Shown: positions 16,356 to 24,761 of the stretch, one piece after another
Numbering within the stretch: the stretch's first letter is position 1
Layout: each line of letters opens with the position of its first letter
Assembly (NCBI GenBank): GCA_963740675.1
Contig: CAVUFS010000003.1
Span: 434,001 to 498,000, forward strand
Origin: CAIKMD01 sp963740675
GTDB lineage: Bacteria > Pseudomonadota > Alphaproteobacteria > ATCC43930 > CGMCC-115725
Reading direction: 5' to 3'
Length of the DNA: 64,000 bases
Notes under the pieces: generated by a model
What the model saw: only the letters and a program-made list of their open reading frames with translations
Databases searched by the model: none
What the model was told of the DNA's origin: nothing
Program-made: the position numbers and the translations under genes

Positions 16356-17108
16356 ATGACCAGCCTTTCGATCCCCCAGCTCATCGCCGTGACTCTCGCC
16401 ACGGCCGTGTTGACGAGCTGCAACGCCGCCAGCCGCCTCTCGCAGATCGGCGAGACGCCGCCGCTGACGACGATCCAGGACCCGAAGACGCAGCCGGGCT
16501 ATCAGCCGGTATCGTTGCCGATGCCCGCGCCGATCGTCACCGAGCGTCAGCCGAATTCGCTGTGGAAAGCCGGCAGCCGCGCCTTCTTCAAGGATCAGCG
16601 CGCCTCCAATATCGGCGACATCCTCACTGTGCTCGTCAATTTCGACGACAAGGCGCAGTTCAATAACGAAACGCAAACTCAACGCACGACCAACGAGCAG
16701 GATACGATGCCGAACGTGTTCGGCTTAGAAGGCCAGCTCGGCAAGATCCTGCCCAAAGGCTTCAACCCGGCAAGCGCGGTCAATGTCACCGGCGCCACCA
16801 ACAATGACGGCAAGGCAACGATCAATCGCCAGGAACAGGTCACGCTTGAAGTCGCCGCGCTCGTCACGCAGGTCCTACCGAACGGCAACCTCGTCGTGCA
16901 GGGCCATCAGGAAATCCGCGTCAATTACGAGGTGCGCGATCTCCAAGTTACCGGCGTGCTGCGTCCGCAAGACATCAGCTCGATCAACACCGTGGCGCTC
17001 GACAAGCTCGCCGAGGCGCGCGTCTCTTACGGCGGCCGCGGCCAGATGACCAACGACCAGCAGCCGCGCTACGGCGAGCAACTCCTCGACATCGTCGCGC
17101 CGTTCTAA
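16356..17108 (+). CDS. flgH: Flagellar L-ring lipoprotein FlgH
   Basis: A 250-residue outer-membrane lipoprotein forming the L-ring. The lipobox L-T-S-C is near residue 22. The family motif S-L-W-K-A-G-S-R-A-F-F-K-D-Q-R-A (about 65-80) and D-I-L-T-V-L-V are present, and the protein ends in R-Y-G-E-Q-L-L-D-I-V-A-P-F. I use the ATG at 16356, preceded by AGGAACG; a TTG overlapping the flgA stop would lengthen the lipoprotein signal by seven residues. A palindromic repeat follows the stop, closing the operon. Confidence 0.95.
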   Translation: MTSLSIPQLIAVTLATAVLTSCNAASRLSQIGETPPLTTIQDPKTQPGYQPVSLPMPAPIVTERQPNSLWKAGSRAFFKDQRASNIGDILTVLVNFDDKAQFNNETQTQRTTNEQDTMPNVFGLEGQLGKILPKGFNPASAVNVTGATNNDGKATINRQEQVTLEVAALVTQVLPNGNLVVQGHQEIRVNYEVRDLQVTGVLRPQDISSINTVALDKLAEARVSYGGRGQMTNDQQPRYGEQLLDIVAPF

Positions 17109-17126
17109 GACGCAGGAGCCTCAACC

Positions 17127-17160
17127 GTCGTCATGCCCGGCCTTGTGCCGGGCATCCACG
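17127..17160. repeat. Intergenic hairpin repeat, family C (GTCATGCCCGGC...GCCGGGCAT)
   Basis: Nine-base arms ATGCCCGGC and GCCGGGCAT enclose CTTGT. It lies between the convergent ends of flgH and the next minus-strand gene. A longer related element is at 55583-55670. It may serve as a terminator hairpin, though no T-run follows. Confidence 0.75.
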
Positions 17161-17194
17161 TTTCAGAACGAGTTCTGGCTATTTTCGTCGTTAG

Positions 17195-18142
17195 TTATTT
17201 GTGCGGCTGCTTGCTGAGATCGCTGATCGTCTTCTCAGCAGAGCGTTGGTAGTCGTCACGCGTTTTCTGAGCAAGAGCCGCCCACTGTTCTTCAGGCACC
17301 GATAAAGGCTGCTGCGATTGCACTTGGTTTCCCAGGCCCTCATTCATGGCCGCCATGCCGTGCAGATTGATCCAACGCTGATCGTAGTTGTGCGGCGTGG
17401 CGGCATCCCATTTGATCATGTCGTCGATGATCTTTTTTAGCTTGGGTAAGTCCGAGAATTGATCTTTCTTCAGCTCCTCGGGAACCTGCAAAACAAGCGC
17501 CTGAACGGCGGATCGCGCAGTAACGTCCGTGCAGCGCACGGCGTCATAATCTGCCCGCAAGCGGCCTGCGTTAAGCCAGAAAATCGCACCGTCCCGATTA
17601 CCCTGCCGATAGAGCAGCGTCGCGAGCGAAAAGAACACAGGCGGCTGATAATGGTCTGCGTGCTTTTCAATGTTGTCGACCAAGGCATCATTCTCATGAC
17701 CCTTCGTCGCTGCCAAGCGCTGGATCGTAGAGATCGTTTCACGCGTATCAATCGTAGCGTAAACACCTGTTTGCGGGACAACGACCGTTTTGCCTCCACC
17801 CGAAGCCGCGCAAGGATAGATTTGCGCAAGCATTTGAACAGCAGCGGGCGCGGTGAGCGTATCTCCAGCTTGGTACATTTTCATATATTGCTGCAGCGCA
17901 ATAGCAACATCGCGTAACGGCGTGTTCGGCGGAACACAAAACGAGCGGCCGTTATTGGCCTGGACAAGCGTTGTGAACCACTGCGCTTCGCTATTCGTGT
18001 CCGCAGCACGTGCCAGCGATATGAAGCCGGTGTCACACTCTGCCAGAAAAACCATTACCATTAGGCCAGCGGCAACAAATTTCCCGGTTCGATCCACGAC
18101 AAGCCGCTTTAGAACCGATCCCTGTGAAAAAGCCCACCCCAT
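17195..18142 (-). CDS. Secreted Rap1a/Tai-like protein with a second conserved helical domain
   Basis: A 315-residue exported protein. A signal-like hydrophobic stretch (V-A-A-G-L-M-V-M-V-F-L-A) ends near S-L-A-R-A. Next comes a region resembling the Rap1a/Tai immunity fold: F-C-V-P-P-N-T-P with L-R-D-V-A-I-A-L-Q-Q-Y-M, closing at Q-I-Y-P-C, whose two Cys probably pair. The C-terminal half has a Sel1/TPR-like segment (F-S-L-A-T-L-L-Y-R-Q-G-N-R-D-G-A-I-F-W-L-N-A-G-R-L-R). I start at 18142, where GGGGGAGGAA precedes the ATG at rather short spacing; 18163 is an alternative. Rap1a proteins neutralise type VI peptidoglycan toxins, but no toxin or secretion gene is nearby. Codon use looks less G+C-biased than the neighbours. 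Confidence 0.5.
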   Translation of the reverse strand: MGWAFSQGSVLKRLVVDRTGKFVAAGLMVMVFLAECDTGFISLARAADTNSEAQWFTTLVQANNGRSFCVPPNTPLRDVAIALQQYMKMYQAGDTLTAPAAVQMLAQIYPCAASGGGKTVVVPQTGVYATIDTRETISTIQRLAATKGHENDALVDNIEKHADHYQPPVFFSLATLLYRQGNRDGAIFWLNAGRLRADYDAVRCTDVTARSAVQALVLQVPEELKKDQFSDLPKLKKIIDDMIKWDAATPHNYDQRWINLHGMAAMNEGLGNQVQSQQPLSVPEEQWAALAQKTRDDYQRSAEKTISDLSKQPHK

Positions 18143-18176
18143 TTCCTCCCCCCGGAGCAACATTCGTGTCTTCGCC

Positions 18177-19193
18177 CTAAAACCACTCCGGATGCGTCTC
18201 GCGCCACAGCGCGTGACGTGCCGGGTTGGCGGCCAGCGTGGCTTTGAATTCGGCGGCGGCCTTCGTGTCGCCGCCCTTTGCCGCGTTATGGAGCCGGATC
18301 ATGGTGAGGCCGAGATCGTCCGGCCGCTTTTCCATGCCGCGCGCATGCCATTGGAAGCCGAATTTGTAGTCGCTGGTGAGCGGCACGCCGGTCAGCAGCT
18401 CTTGTGCGTTCTCGTGGAATTGCTCGAACACGGTCTGGCCCGGATGGCCGAGCAGCGTCGGCAGATCGTTGCCCGGCTCGCCGAGACCGCCCATTCCGCC
18501 CCAGGCCGGCTTGTCCGCTTTCACCACCTCGATCGGCTTGCCCGCGATATTGCTGAGCTCGGCCGCGAGCTCGCGCGTCGTGATCGTCGAGCCGATGATA
18601 TGATAGATCTTGCCGGCGTGGCCCTTCCCCACCAGCACCTCGGCGCCGGCGGCGGCGATGTCGTCGCGCGTGATGTAGTTGCGGCGCAGATCGGGCGTGT
18701 CGGTCGCGATCTGCCCTTCGCGGATATAACGCTTCGCCTCGCGGCCGAGACTCTCGGCGAAGATCGCGGTGCGCAGGATAACCCAATCGATGCCGCTGCC
18801 GCGCAGCGCGTTCTCGGTTTGGAAATCGTCGTCGCAGCTCTCGGCGATGCCGGCGCCGATCATCGATTGATAGACACAGTAGCGGATGCCCGCCTTCTTC
18901 GCGATGTCGACGACCGCGCGCTTGACTGCGATCTCGTCCACGTCGTCAGGCGGATGATTGAGCGGCATGAAATACATCCGCCCACCGCCGGCGAAGGCTT
19001 GCGGCAGCGAGGCGAGATCGGTGAAATCGCCATAGCGCAGCACGGCGCCCTTCACGCCATAAGCCGCGACCTCCTCGCGCTCGGGACTGCGCGAGATGAG
19101 GATCAGATCGCTCGCCGGCAAACCGCGCGCCAGGAGATTGTCGATGATCTTGCGTGAGGTCCGGCCCGACGCACCGGTGATGACGATTTTCAT
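18177..19193 (-). CDS. NmrA-type atypical short-chain dehydrogenase (NAD(P)-binding)
   Basis: A 338-residue Rossmann protein beginning M-K-I-V-I-T-G-A-S-G-R-T-S-R-K, a G-x-x-G-type dinucleotide loop. S-R-S-P-E-R-E and the acid-rich loop following V-L-R-Y-G-D-F-T-D are typical of the NmrA/QorB-like atypical SDR group. The usual Y-x-x-x-K catalytic pair is not obvious, which suits a redox sensor or isoflavone-reductase-like role. I start at 19193, after the MFS stop, because the longer frame overlaps the MFS gene and lacks the fold. It lies eight bases downstream of that gene, so the two are probably co-transcribed. Confidence 0.7.
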   Translation of the reverse strand: MKIVITGASGRTSRKIIDNLLARGLPASDLILISRSPEREEVAAYGVKGAVLRYGDFTDLASLPQAFAGGGRMYFMPLNHPPDDVDEIAVKRAVVDIAKKAGIRYCVYQSMIGAGIAESCDDDFQTENALRGSGIDWVILRTAIFAESLGREAKRYIREGQIATDTPDLRRNYITRDDIAAAGAEVLVGKGHAGKIYHIIGSTITTRELAAELSNIAGKPIEVVKADKPAWGGMGGLGEPGNDLPTLLGHPGQTVFEQFHENAQELLTGVPLTSDYKFGFQWHARGMEKRPDDLGLTMIRLHNAAKGGDTKAAAEFKATLAANPARHALWRETHPEWF

Positions 19194-19201
19194 AGACGAA
19201 C

Positions 19202-20482
19202 TTACGCTCCCTGACTCTGGATTTCGCCGACGCCCTCGACCACCTGTTCCTCCGGCTCTTCGTGCAGACGCGCGGCATAGCGATAGGCCGGCAGCGCGGC
19301 AAAGCATATTGCGACGAGGAACACGCATGCCTCGCAATAGAGCAGCCCCCAGCCATACGAGCCGGTCTTGTCGAAGACCGCGCCGAGGATCACCGGCTGG
19401 ATACCGTTCGCGACGGCAGCAACACCCCACATGAGGCCATAGATCGAAGCGAAGGCTTTGAGGCCGAAATAGCGCGTGAGGAAATAGGGAACGACGCTGC
19501 CCTCGCCCGTCGTGCCCGCGCCGATCAATGTGCCGGCGACGAGCAACGTGCCATAGCCCGAGCCGAGATGGATCATCACCAGCCCGCCGAGCGCACAGAG
19601 CGAGAAGAACACAGCGAGCTTCGGCGTACTGATCTTATCGAGGAGATAACCGGCGACGAGATAGATGATGGTCGAACCGAAGACCTGCGCGCTCAAGACC
19701 GTGGCCGCCGTCTGCGGCGTGAGCCCGCGATCGATCAGTAGCGGCACCATGTGAAGGTTGAGGCCCAACAGCGCCGTGTTGAGCACCAGCGCCGCCATGC
19801 AGAGCCAGAAGGCGGCATAGCCGCTCGCCTCGCGCACGCTCATGCCGGTTGCATCGGTCTTGTTCAGCGCCTGGCCGCGCGCCCGCGCCGCAACCACCGC
19901 CGGCGATTCACGCAGGAAGAAGAAAACCGGGATCGTCAGCAGCACGACATAGCCGGCAGCGACGAGATAAGCTTCGCGCCAGCCGAGATGCGTGATCGAC
20001 CAGCCTGACCATTGCGGGATGAGGCTGCCGGCAAGCCCCGTCCCCATCGCCACAAGTGCCAGCACCAGACCGCGCCGGCCCGAGAACCAGCCCGAGACCA
20101 ACTTGGCATTGCCGACGAAGCCGCCAAAGACGAGCAGACGCCAATCAGCGCATAAAGACCGAGCAGGACGACGAGCGAGCCGTTCTGCAGCGAGAGACCG
20201 ACCATGGTCGCGGCGAGCAGCAACAAACCCGCCAAGCATGAAAGTGCGCACACCGTAGCGATCCATCAACCGGCCGATCACCGGGATCATCAACGCCTGA
20301 ACCCAGGACCAGACCGTGAGGCCGGTCGAAATCTCGGCGCGCGTCCAGCCGAATTCCTTGGTGAGCGGCGGCAGGAAAACGCCGAACGTGCCATGCACGA
20401 CGACCGACGCGCCGGCCATCAAGCCGAGCGCCGAGGCTGTTGCCGCGGCGACCGAGCCGTAGCTGAATTCTTTATTCGCCAT
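19202..20482 (-). CDS. MFS transporter with an internal out-of-frame segment
   Basis: A 426-residue frame of the major-facilitator superfamily (twelve predicted helices, motif G-R-L-M-D-R-Y-G-V-R after helix 2), resembling oxalate/formate or monocarboxylate carriers. Residues about 86-117 are Arg-rich and non-hydrophobic. In the neighbouring frame the same DNA encodes a normal helix pair (A-G-L-L-L-L-A-A-T-M-V-G-L and L-V-V-L-L-G-L-Y-A-L-I-G-V-C). The simplest reading is one extra base in the CCC run near 20228-20230 and one missing base near 20126-20140, which restores frame. As written, helices 3-4 are disrupted. Sequencing error and real mutation cannot be separated here. Confidence 0.7.
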   Translation of the reverse strand: MANKEFSYGSVAAATASALGLMAGASVVVHGTFGVFLPPLTKEFGWTRAEISTGLTVWSWVQALMIPVIGRLMDRYGVRTFMLGGFVAARRDHGRSLAAERLARRPARSLCADWRLLVFGGFVGNAKLVSGWFSGRRGLVLALVAMGTGLAGSLIPQWSGWSITHLGWREAYLVAAGYVVLLTIPVFFFLRESPAVVAARARGQALNKTDATGMSVREASGYAAFWLCMAALVLNTALLGLNLHMVPLLIDRGLTPQTAATVLSAQVFGSTIIYLVAGYLLDKISTPKLAVFFSLCALGGLVMIHLGSGYGTLLVAGTLIGAGTTGEGSVVPYFLTRYFGLKAFASIYGLMWGVAAVANGIQPVILGAVFDKTGSYGWGLLYCEACVFLVAICFAALPAYRYAARLHEEPEEQVVEGVGEIQSQGA

Positions 20483-20527
20483 CCCGATATCCCCCCGTTT
20501 TTTGCTTTATTGCATTCTCATCCAGCG

Positions 20528-20637
20528 CCCTTCGACTACGCTCAGGGTGAGGATGAGATGTGCGTGGCGTCATCTATCGGAAGATGCCGTTAGAAATATC
20601 TCCTCATCCTGAGCGGAGCGAAGCGTAGTCGAAGGAC
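20528..20637. repeat. Inverted intergenic repeat, family D (CCTTCGACTACGCTCAGGATGAGGAG type)
   Basis: The arm CCTTCGACTACGCTCAGGGTGAGGATGAG (20529-20557) is mirrored by CTCATCCTGAGCGGAGCGAAGCGTAGTCGAAGG (20603-20635), separated by about 45 bases. It fills the gap between the MFS start and the end of the next gene. This is another repeat common in intergenic DNA of alphaproteobacteria. Confidence 0.8.
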
Positions 20638-20656
20638 GCGGGTTGCTCCTGCAACG

Positions 20657-21646
20657 TCACGACCCCAGTGCGTTCGGGGCGAAAAGCTCCTCCATGGTCA
20701 TGACGCGCGGCGTCAGGCCCTGCTGGTTCGAATAGCGCGCGGCCAATTCGAGCACTTCGCGATTGGCGCGCAGACCATGCGTGATGAGCGGCTTCGCCAC
20801 CGTGGCGCGGTATTCCACCGGCACGAGCCCGGTCTCGAAGTGATAATGCACCTGCTCTTGCCGCTCGCGTTCCGCGATCTCGTTCGCCCTCTGGAAGGCT
20901 TTGATGATGTTGATCGCGACCCAGGGATTCTTCTCGTAGATCTCGCGCCGCACCGCCATGCCGTGATTGATCGGATAGATGCCGGTCTTTTTGTAATAGC
21001 GCGCGCATTCAGCGGCGTTATCCGCAAACAACGGCCGGATGTCGGGATGATTGTCGAGATCGACGGTGCTGCGGTCGATGACGTCGGAATGCCGGTTATA
21101 CGACATGCAGGCATCGATCTCGCCCGAGACCAGCATCGAGCCGATGCTTTTATCCGGCGGGATGCGATTGACCCAGGACGGCAGGGTGAAACCGATGGCA
21201 CCGGCATGGCTGCGGTTGGGCAGCCGCTCCATAAAGTAATTCATATCCTTGGTCGCAACGCCGAACTCGCTTTCGAGCACGCCGCGCGTCCAAAGCGCCG
21301 AGGTCTGAATGTATTCCGGCACGCCGATCCGCTTGCCCTTGAGATCGGCGGGCTTGTCGATCTTCGCGTCTTTCCGGACATAGATGCCGGTGTGATAGAA
21401 GCGGCGCGTCGTGAAGATCGGCAGACCGACGAAACGCTGATCGTCGCGCGAGCGGATGATCATCAACTCCGACATCGATAATTCGGAGAGGTCGAATTCG
21501 GCCGTGTTCAACTGCCGCCAGAACATCTCTGCCGGACCGAGCACGGTCTTTTCGAAATCGATGCCGTCCGCGGCGACCCGACCGTCGATGATCGGCCGGG
21601 TGCGCGGATTGTCGGTGATCGCGAGGTGGATCTTGAGATTGGCCAT
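20657..21646 (-). CDS. 4,5-dihydroxyphthalate decarboxylase-like protein, copy 1
   Basis: A 329-residue protein with a periplasmic-binding-protein fold but no signal peptide (it starts M-A-N-L-K-I-H-L-A-I-T), as in the 4,5-dihydroxyphthalate decarboxylase family. Shared landmarks are M-F-W-R-Q-L, F-D-L-S-E-L-S-M-S, G-K-R-I-G-V-P-E-Y and P-I-N-H-G-M. The family decarboxylates an aromatic dicarboxylate in phthalate breakdown, though many members are of unknown substrate. It is a tandem paralogue of the next gene, 22 bases downstream of it. Neighbouring MFS genes could import the substrate. Confidence 0.65.
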   Translation of the reverse strand: MANLKIHLAITDNPRTRPIIDGRVAADGIDFEKTVLGPAEMFWRQLNTAEFDLSELSMSELMIIRSRDDQRFVGLPIFTTRRFYHTGIYVRKDAKIDKPADLKGKRIGVPEYIQTSALWTRGVLESEFGVATKDMNYFMERLPNRSHAGAIGFTLPSWVNRIPPDKSIGSMLVSGEIDACMSYNRHSDVIDRSTVDLDNHPDIRPLFADNAAECARYYKKTGIYPINHGMAVRREIYEKNPWVAINIIKAFQRANEIAERERQEQVHYHFETGLVPVEYRATVAKPLITHGLRANREVLELAARYSNQQGLTPRVMTMEELFAPNALGS

Positions 21647-21668
21647 GCTGCCCCCTACCCGCGCGCGA

Positions 21669-22664
21669 TCACGAACCGAGCGCGTTGGGCGCGAACAGCT
21701 CTTCCATCGCCACGACCCGCGGCGTCAGGCCCTGTTGGTTGGAGTATTTGGCCGCGGCTTCGAGCGTCTCGCGATTGGCTTTGAGGCCATGCGTGATGAT
21801 CGGCTTCGCGGCGGCGGCGCGGTATTCCGGCGGCACAAGGCCGGTCTCGAAATGATAATGCATGTGCTCGACGCGCTCGCGCTCGGCGATGTCGTTCGCC
21901 TTCTGGAAGGCTTTGATGAGGTTGATCACCGCCCAGGGATTCTTATCGGCAACTTCGCGCTTGATGACCATGCCGTGATTGATCGGATAGAGGCCGGTCT
22001 TGCGGTAATAGCGAATGCCTTCCGCCATCGAGTCCGGGAAGAGCGGCTTGATCGCGGGGTGGTTGTAGAGATCCTCCGTGCTGCGATCGACGAGATTCTG
22101 ATTGCGGATGTAGAACATGCAGGCGTCGAGCTCGCCCGAAACCATCATCGAGCCGATGCTCTTCTCCGGCGGGATCTGGTTGATGGTAACGCCCGGCGGC
22201 GCCTTGAAGCCAACGGCGCCGGCATGGCTGCGCGACGGCGGGCGTTCCATAAAATGGGTGATATCGCGCGGCGAGACGCCGAACTCGTTCTCGAGCGCGC
22301 CGCGGATCCATAGCGCCGCGGTCTGCTGATATTCCGGCACGCCGACACGCTTGCCCTTGAGGTCTGCCGGACTTTCGATCTTCGCGTCCTTGCGAACGAG
22401 AATCTTTGTGTGGAAGAAATACCGCGTCGTGAAGACCGGCAGCGCGTAGAAGCGCTTATCGCCCTGCGCCGTGATCATCATTAGCGACGACATCGACATT
22501 TCGGAAACGTCGAACTCGGCGTAATGCAATTGCCGCCAGAACATCTCAGACGGATCGACGACGCTGGTCGTGAAATCGATGCCGTCGGCCTTGGCGCGCC
22601 CGTCGATGATCGGCCAGGTCCGCGGATTGTTGGTGATGGCAAGACTGAGCTGCAAATTGGCCAT
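21669..22664 (-). CDS. 4,5-dihydroxyphthalate decarboxylase-like protein, copy 2
   Basis: A 331-residue paralogue of the gene at 20657. They share the start (M-A-N-L), M-F-W-R-Q-L, R-S-H-A-G-A, P-I-N-H-G-M, H-Y-H-F-E-T-G-L-V-P and the C-terminus E-E-L-F-A-P-N-A-L-G-S. It likewise lacks a signal peptide. I start at 22664, preceded by GGGAGGAAAG, rather than at the longer frame to 22724. It is promoter-proximal to copy 1. Roughly two thirds of positions match by eye; most differences lie in surface segments. Confidence 0.65.
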   Translation of the reverse strand: MANLQLSLAITNNPRTWPIIDGRAKADGIDFTTSVVDPSEMFWRQLHYAEFDVSEMSMSSLMMITAQGDKRFYALPVFTTRYFFHTKILVRKDAKIESPADLKGKRVGVPEYQQTAALWIRGALENEFGVSPRDITHFMERPPSRSHAGAVGFKAPPGVTINQIPPEKSIGSMMVSGELDACMFYIRNQNLVDRSTEDLYNHPAIKPLFPDSMAEGIRYYRKTGLYPINHGMVIKREVADKNPWAVINLIKAFQKANDIAERERVEHMHYHFETGLVPPEYRAAAAKPIITHGLKANRETLEAAAKYSNQQGLTPRVVAMEELFAPNALGS

Positions 22665-22814
22665 TACTTTCCTCCCTACCCCGGCCGGGTAATTTGTGTG
22701 CGTGCAGAATGAGCTTTCCGGCACGCCCAGGCAAGCGGCCGGCGAGGTATATCAAGGCAACAAGTGTTCAAATAAAAGAAGAGAGGATTGACCGACGAGC
22801 GTGACCCGTCCCGC

Positions 22815-23231
22815 TCAGTCTTCGCGGTGGGTACGTTCCATGCGCTCGTGGCGCTCTTGCGCCTCGAGGCTCAGCGTCGCGATCGGACGCGCATCGAGCC
22901 GCCGCACGCCGATCGGCTCGTCGGTCTCTTCGCAATAACCATACGTCCCGTCATCGATCCGCTGCAACGCCTCATCGATCTTTTGGATGAGCTTGCGTTC
23001 GCGGTCGCGGGTACGTAGCTCGGTATAACGATCGGTTTCAAGTGTCGCGCGATCGGCGATGTCCGGCTCGGCGAGGCTTTCTTCCTTGAGATGCTGGAGC
23101 GTCCCGGTGGATTCCGACAGCAATTCGCCGCGCCAGCGCAGCAGCTTTTGGCGGAAATACTCGCGCTGCAACGGGTTCATGAATTCTTCGTCCTCGGAAG
23201 GACGGTAGTCAGGCGGCAGAGTTACACTCAC
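22815..23231 (-). CDS. dksA: RNA polymerase-binding transcription factor DksA
   Basis: A 138-residue DksA-type regulator that enters the RNA polymerase secondary channel and mediates ppGpp responses. A coiled coil spans about residues 20-95 and contains the acidic tip region D-I-A-D-R-A-T-L-E-T-D. The C-terminal finger (Y-G-Y-C-E-E-T-D-E-P-I-G) keeps only one Cys of the four zinc ligands, as in other alphaproteobacterial DksA proteins. I start at the GTG at 23231, giving the family-typical M-S-V-T-L-P-P-D-Y-R-P-S-E; the frame is open further but lacks homology. Flagellar genes are common DksA/ppGpp targets, but its placement may be incidental. Confidence 0.85.
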   Translation of the reverse strand: MSVTLPPDYRPSEDEEFMNPLQREYFRQKLLRWRGELLSESTGTLQHLKEESLAEPDIADRATLETDRYTELRTRDRERKLIQKIDEALQRIDDGTYGYCEETDEPIGVRRLDARPIATLSLEAQERHERMERTHRED

Positions 23232-23375
23232 GCTAAGCGATCCCAAGCCAAGCAATCCCAAGCCACAACAACGCGCGCGCAATTATATGAGTCGAGTGTT
23301 CTTGCGCAAGGCTCAACAGGTAACCTCTCCTGCGCCATTTGTTACAACCGAGCGGCACCGAGCGTGGCCCGCGCT

Positions 23376-24626
23376 TTAGGCTTCCTCGCCCACCGCGCCC
23401 GCGATTTCGTTGACCGAAACCGCATAGCGATAGGGGCCGAGCGGCAAGAGCAGGCCGCAAGCGACGGCGAGCGAGACGACGAAAGCGATCATCATCGGCA
23501 CATAGCTGCCAGCATGGCCGAAAGACAGATCCATCAGATAAGGCCCGACGCTATTGCCTACCGAGAACAAGGCGAAGAGCGTGCCGTAAATCACGCCGAA
23601 GGAACGCAAGCCAAAATAGCGGCTGACGAAGAACGCCATCAAATCGACTTCGGCACCGATACCAAGACCGCACAGCACGGTGGCGACGAACACCATGTTG
23701 CCCTCCACCCCCGCCGCCAGCAGCGCGATGCCGATCATGGCGCTCCCAAAGAAGGTGCAAGCGACATAGGGACCGTGGACCCGATCAAGGCTCCAGCCCG
23801 AAATGACGCGGCCGACGGTCAGCGCGATACCCGCAGCTGACAGCGCGCTTACCGCCACGGCGCGGGCGATCCCGCGATCGCTGAGCAATGGCACCACGCG
23901 GGTCAGCATGCCGTTGATCGCCACGACACCGATAAAGAAGGCGATGGTCATCGCCCAGAAGCGCCAGCTATGGAAGACGGCTTCGGTAAAGGTGCTGCCC
24001 GGCGCCATCGGACGGCCTTCGACGACGTGATCGGTGCGAAATGGTGGCTCGCGCACAAAGAGCAACGCCGGGATGAAGCCGATCACGATGATCGCGACAC
24101 CCATACCGGCAAAGGCCTCGCGCCAGCCCCATTCGACGATCAGCCAGCTCGCGATTTGCGGCATCAGCGCGACGCCGAGACCGACGCCGGCGATGGCGAC
24201 GCCGAGCGCCAGGCCGCGATCCTTATCGAACCAGGCGGCAATCGCTTTCGAATAGGCGATCGGCGATTGGCCAGAGCCGACGATACCGCGGAAGCAGAAG
24301 AACGTGACCATCAGAGCGAAAGAGGTGTTGAGCAAGCCAAGCAGCGCGATCGACAGCGCGTAGAGGCAGATCATCGGCAGATGCACTTTGCGCAAGCCGA
24401 AATGGTCAATGGCCTTGCCAAAAGCCGGCGTCGCAAACGTGGCGCAGAGCGAGCCGAACACACCGGCCAGCGCGATGGTCTCGCGCGGGAAGCCGAGATC
24501 CTCGGAAATCGGCTTGAGGAAGACCGAGAAGGTGAAAACCTCGATCACACCCGTATTGACCATGAGGCCGAGCAAGGCCCCGACCACCAGCCACCAGCGA
24601 TTGGCGAAAATGCCCGTCTTCAGCAT
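23376..24626 (-). CDS. MFS transporter (oxalate/monocarboxylate-carrier-like)
   Basis: A 416-residue twelve-helix transporter. It starts M-L-K-T-G-I-F-A-N-R-W-W-L-V-V-G, and the loop after helix 2 (F-G-K-A-I-D-H-F-G-L-R-K) fits the MFS signature. F-R-G-I-V-G-S-G and W-F-D-K-D-R-G-L-A-L-G resemble the oxalate/formate antiporter group. The reading frame is intact, unlike the related transporter at 19202. I chose the ATG at 24626, with GGGGAG upstream. The substrate may be an aromatic or short organic acid given the neighbouring decarboxylase-like pair; this is inference. Confidence 0.75.
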   Translation of the reverse strand: MLKTGIFANRWWLVVGALLGLMVNTGVIEVFTFSVFLKPISEDLGFPRETIALAGVFGSLCATFATPAFGKAIDHFGLRKVHLPMICLYALSIALLGLLNTSFALMVTFFCFRGIVGSGQSPIAYSKAIAAWFDKDRGLALGVAIAGVGLGVALMPQIASWLIVEWGWREAFAGMGVAIIVIGFIPALLFVREPPFRTDHVVEGRPMAPGSTFTEAVFHSWRFWAMTIAFFIGVVAINGMLTRVVPLLSDRGIARAVAVSALSAAGIALTVGRVISGWSLDRVHGPYVACTFFGSAMIGIALLAAGVEGNMVFVATVLCGLGIGAEVDLMAFFVSRYFGLRSFGVIYGTLFALFSVGNSVGPYLMDLSFGHAGSYVPMMIAFVVSLAVACGLLLPLGPYRYAVSVNEIAGAVGEEA

Positions 24627-24761
24627 ACCGCGCGCTCCCCTCAATTCCCCGCAGCGCCGGTCATGCCGGCGCCTGTTTTTTTCTAGCAGGCGCAGAATGC
24701 GCGAGTGGGCGCGGACGCGCAAGCGCGGTCACGACACCGGATGATGGAAAAACTTGGGGCT

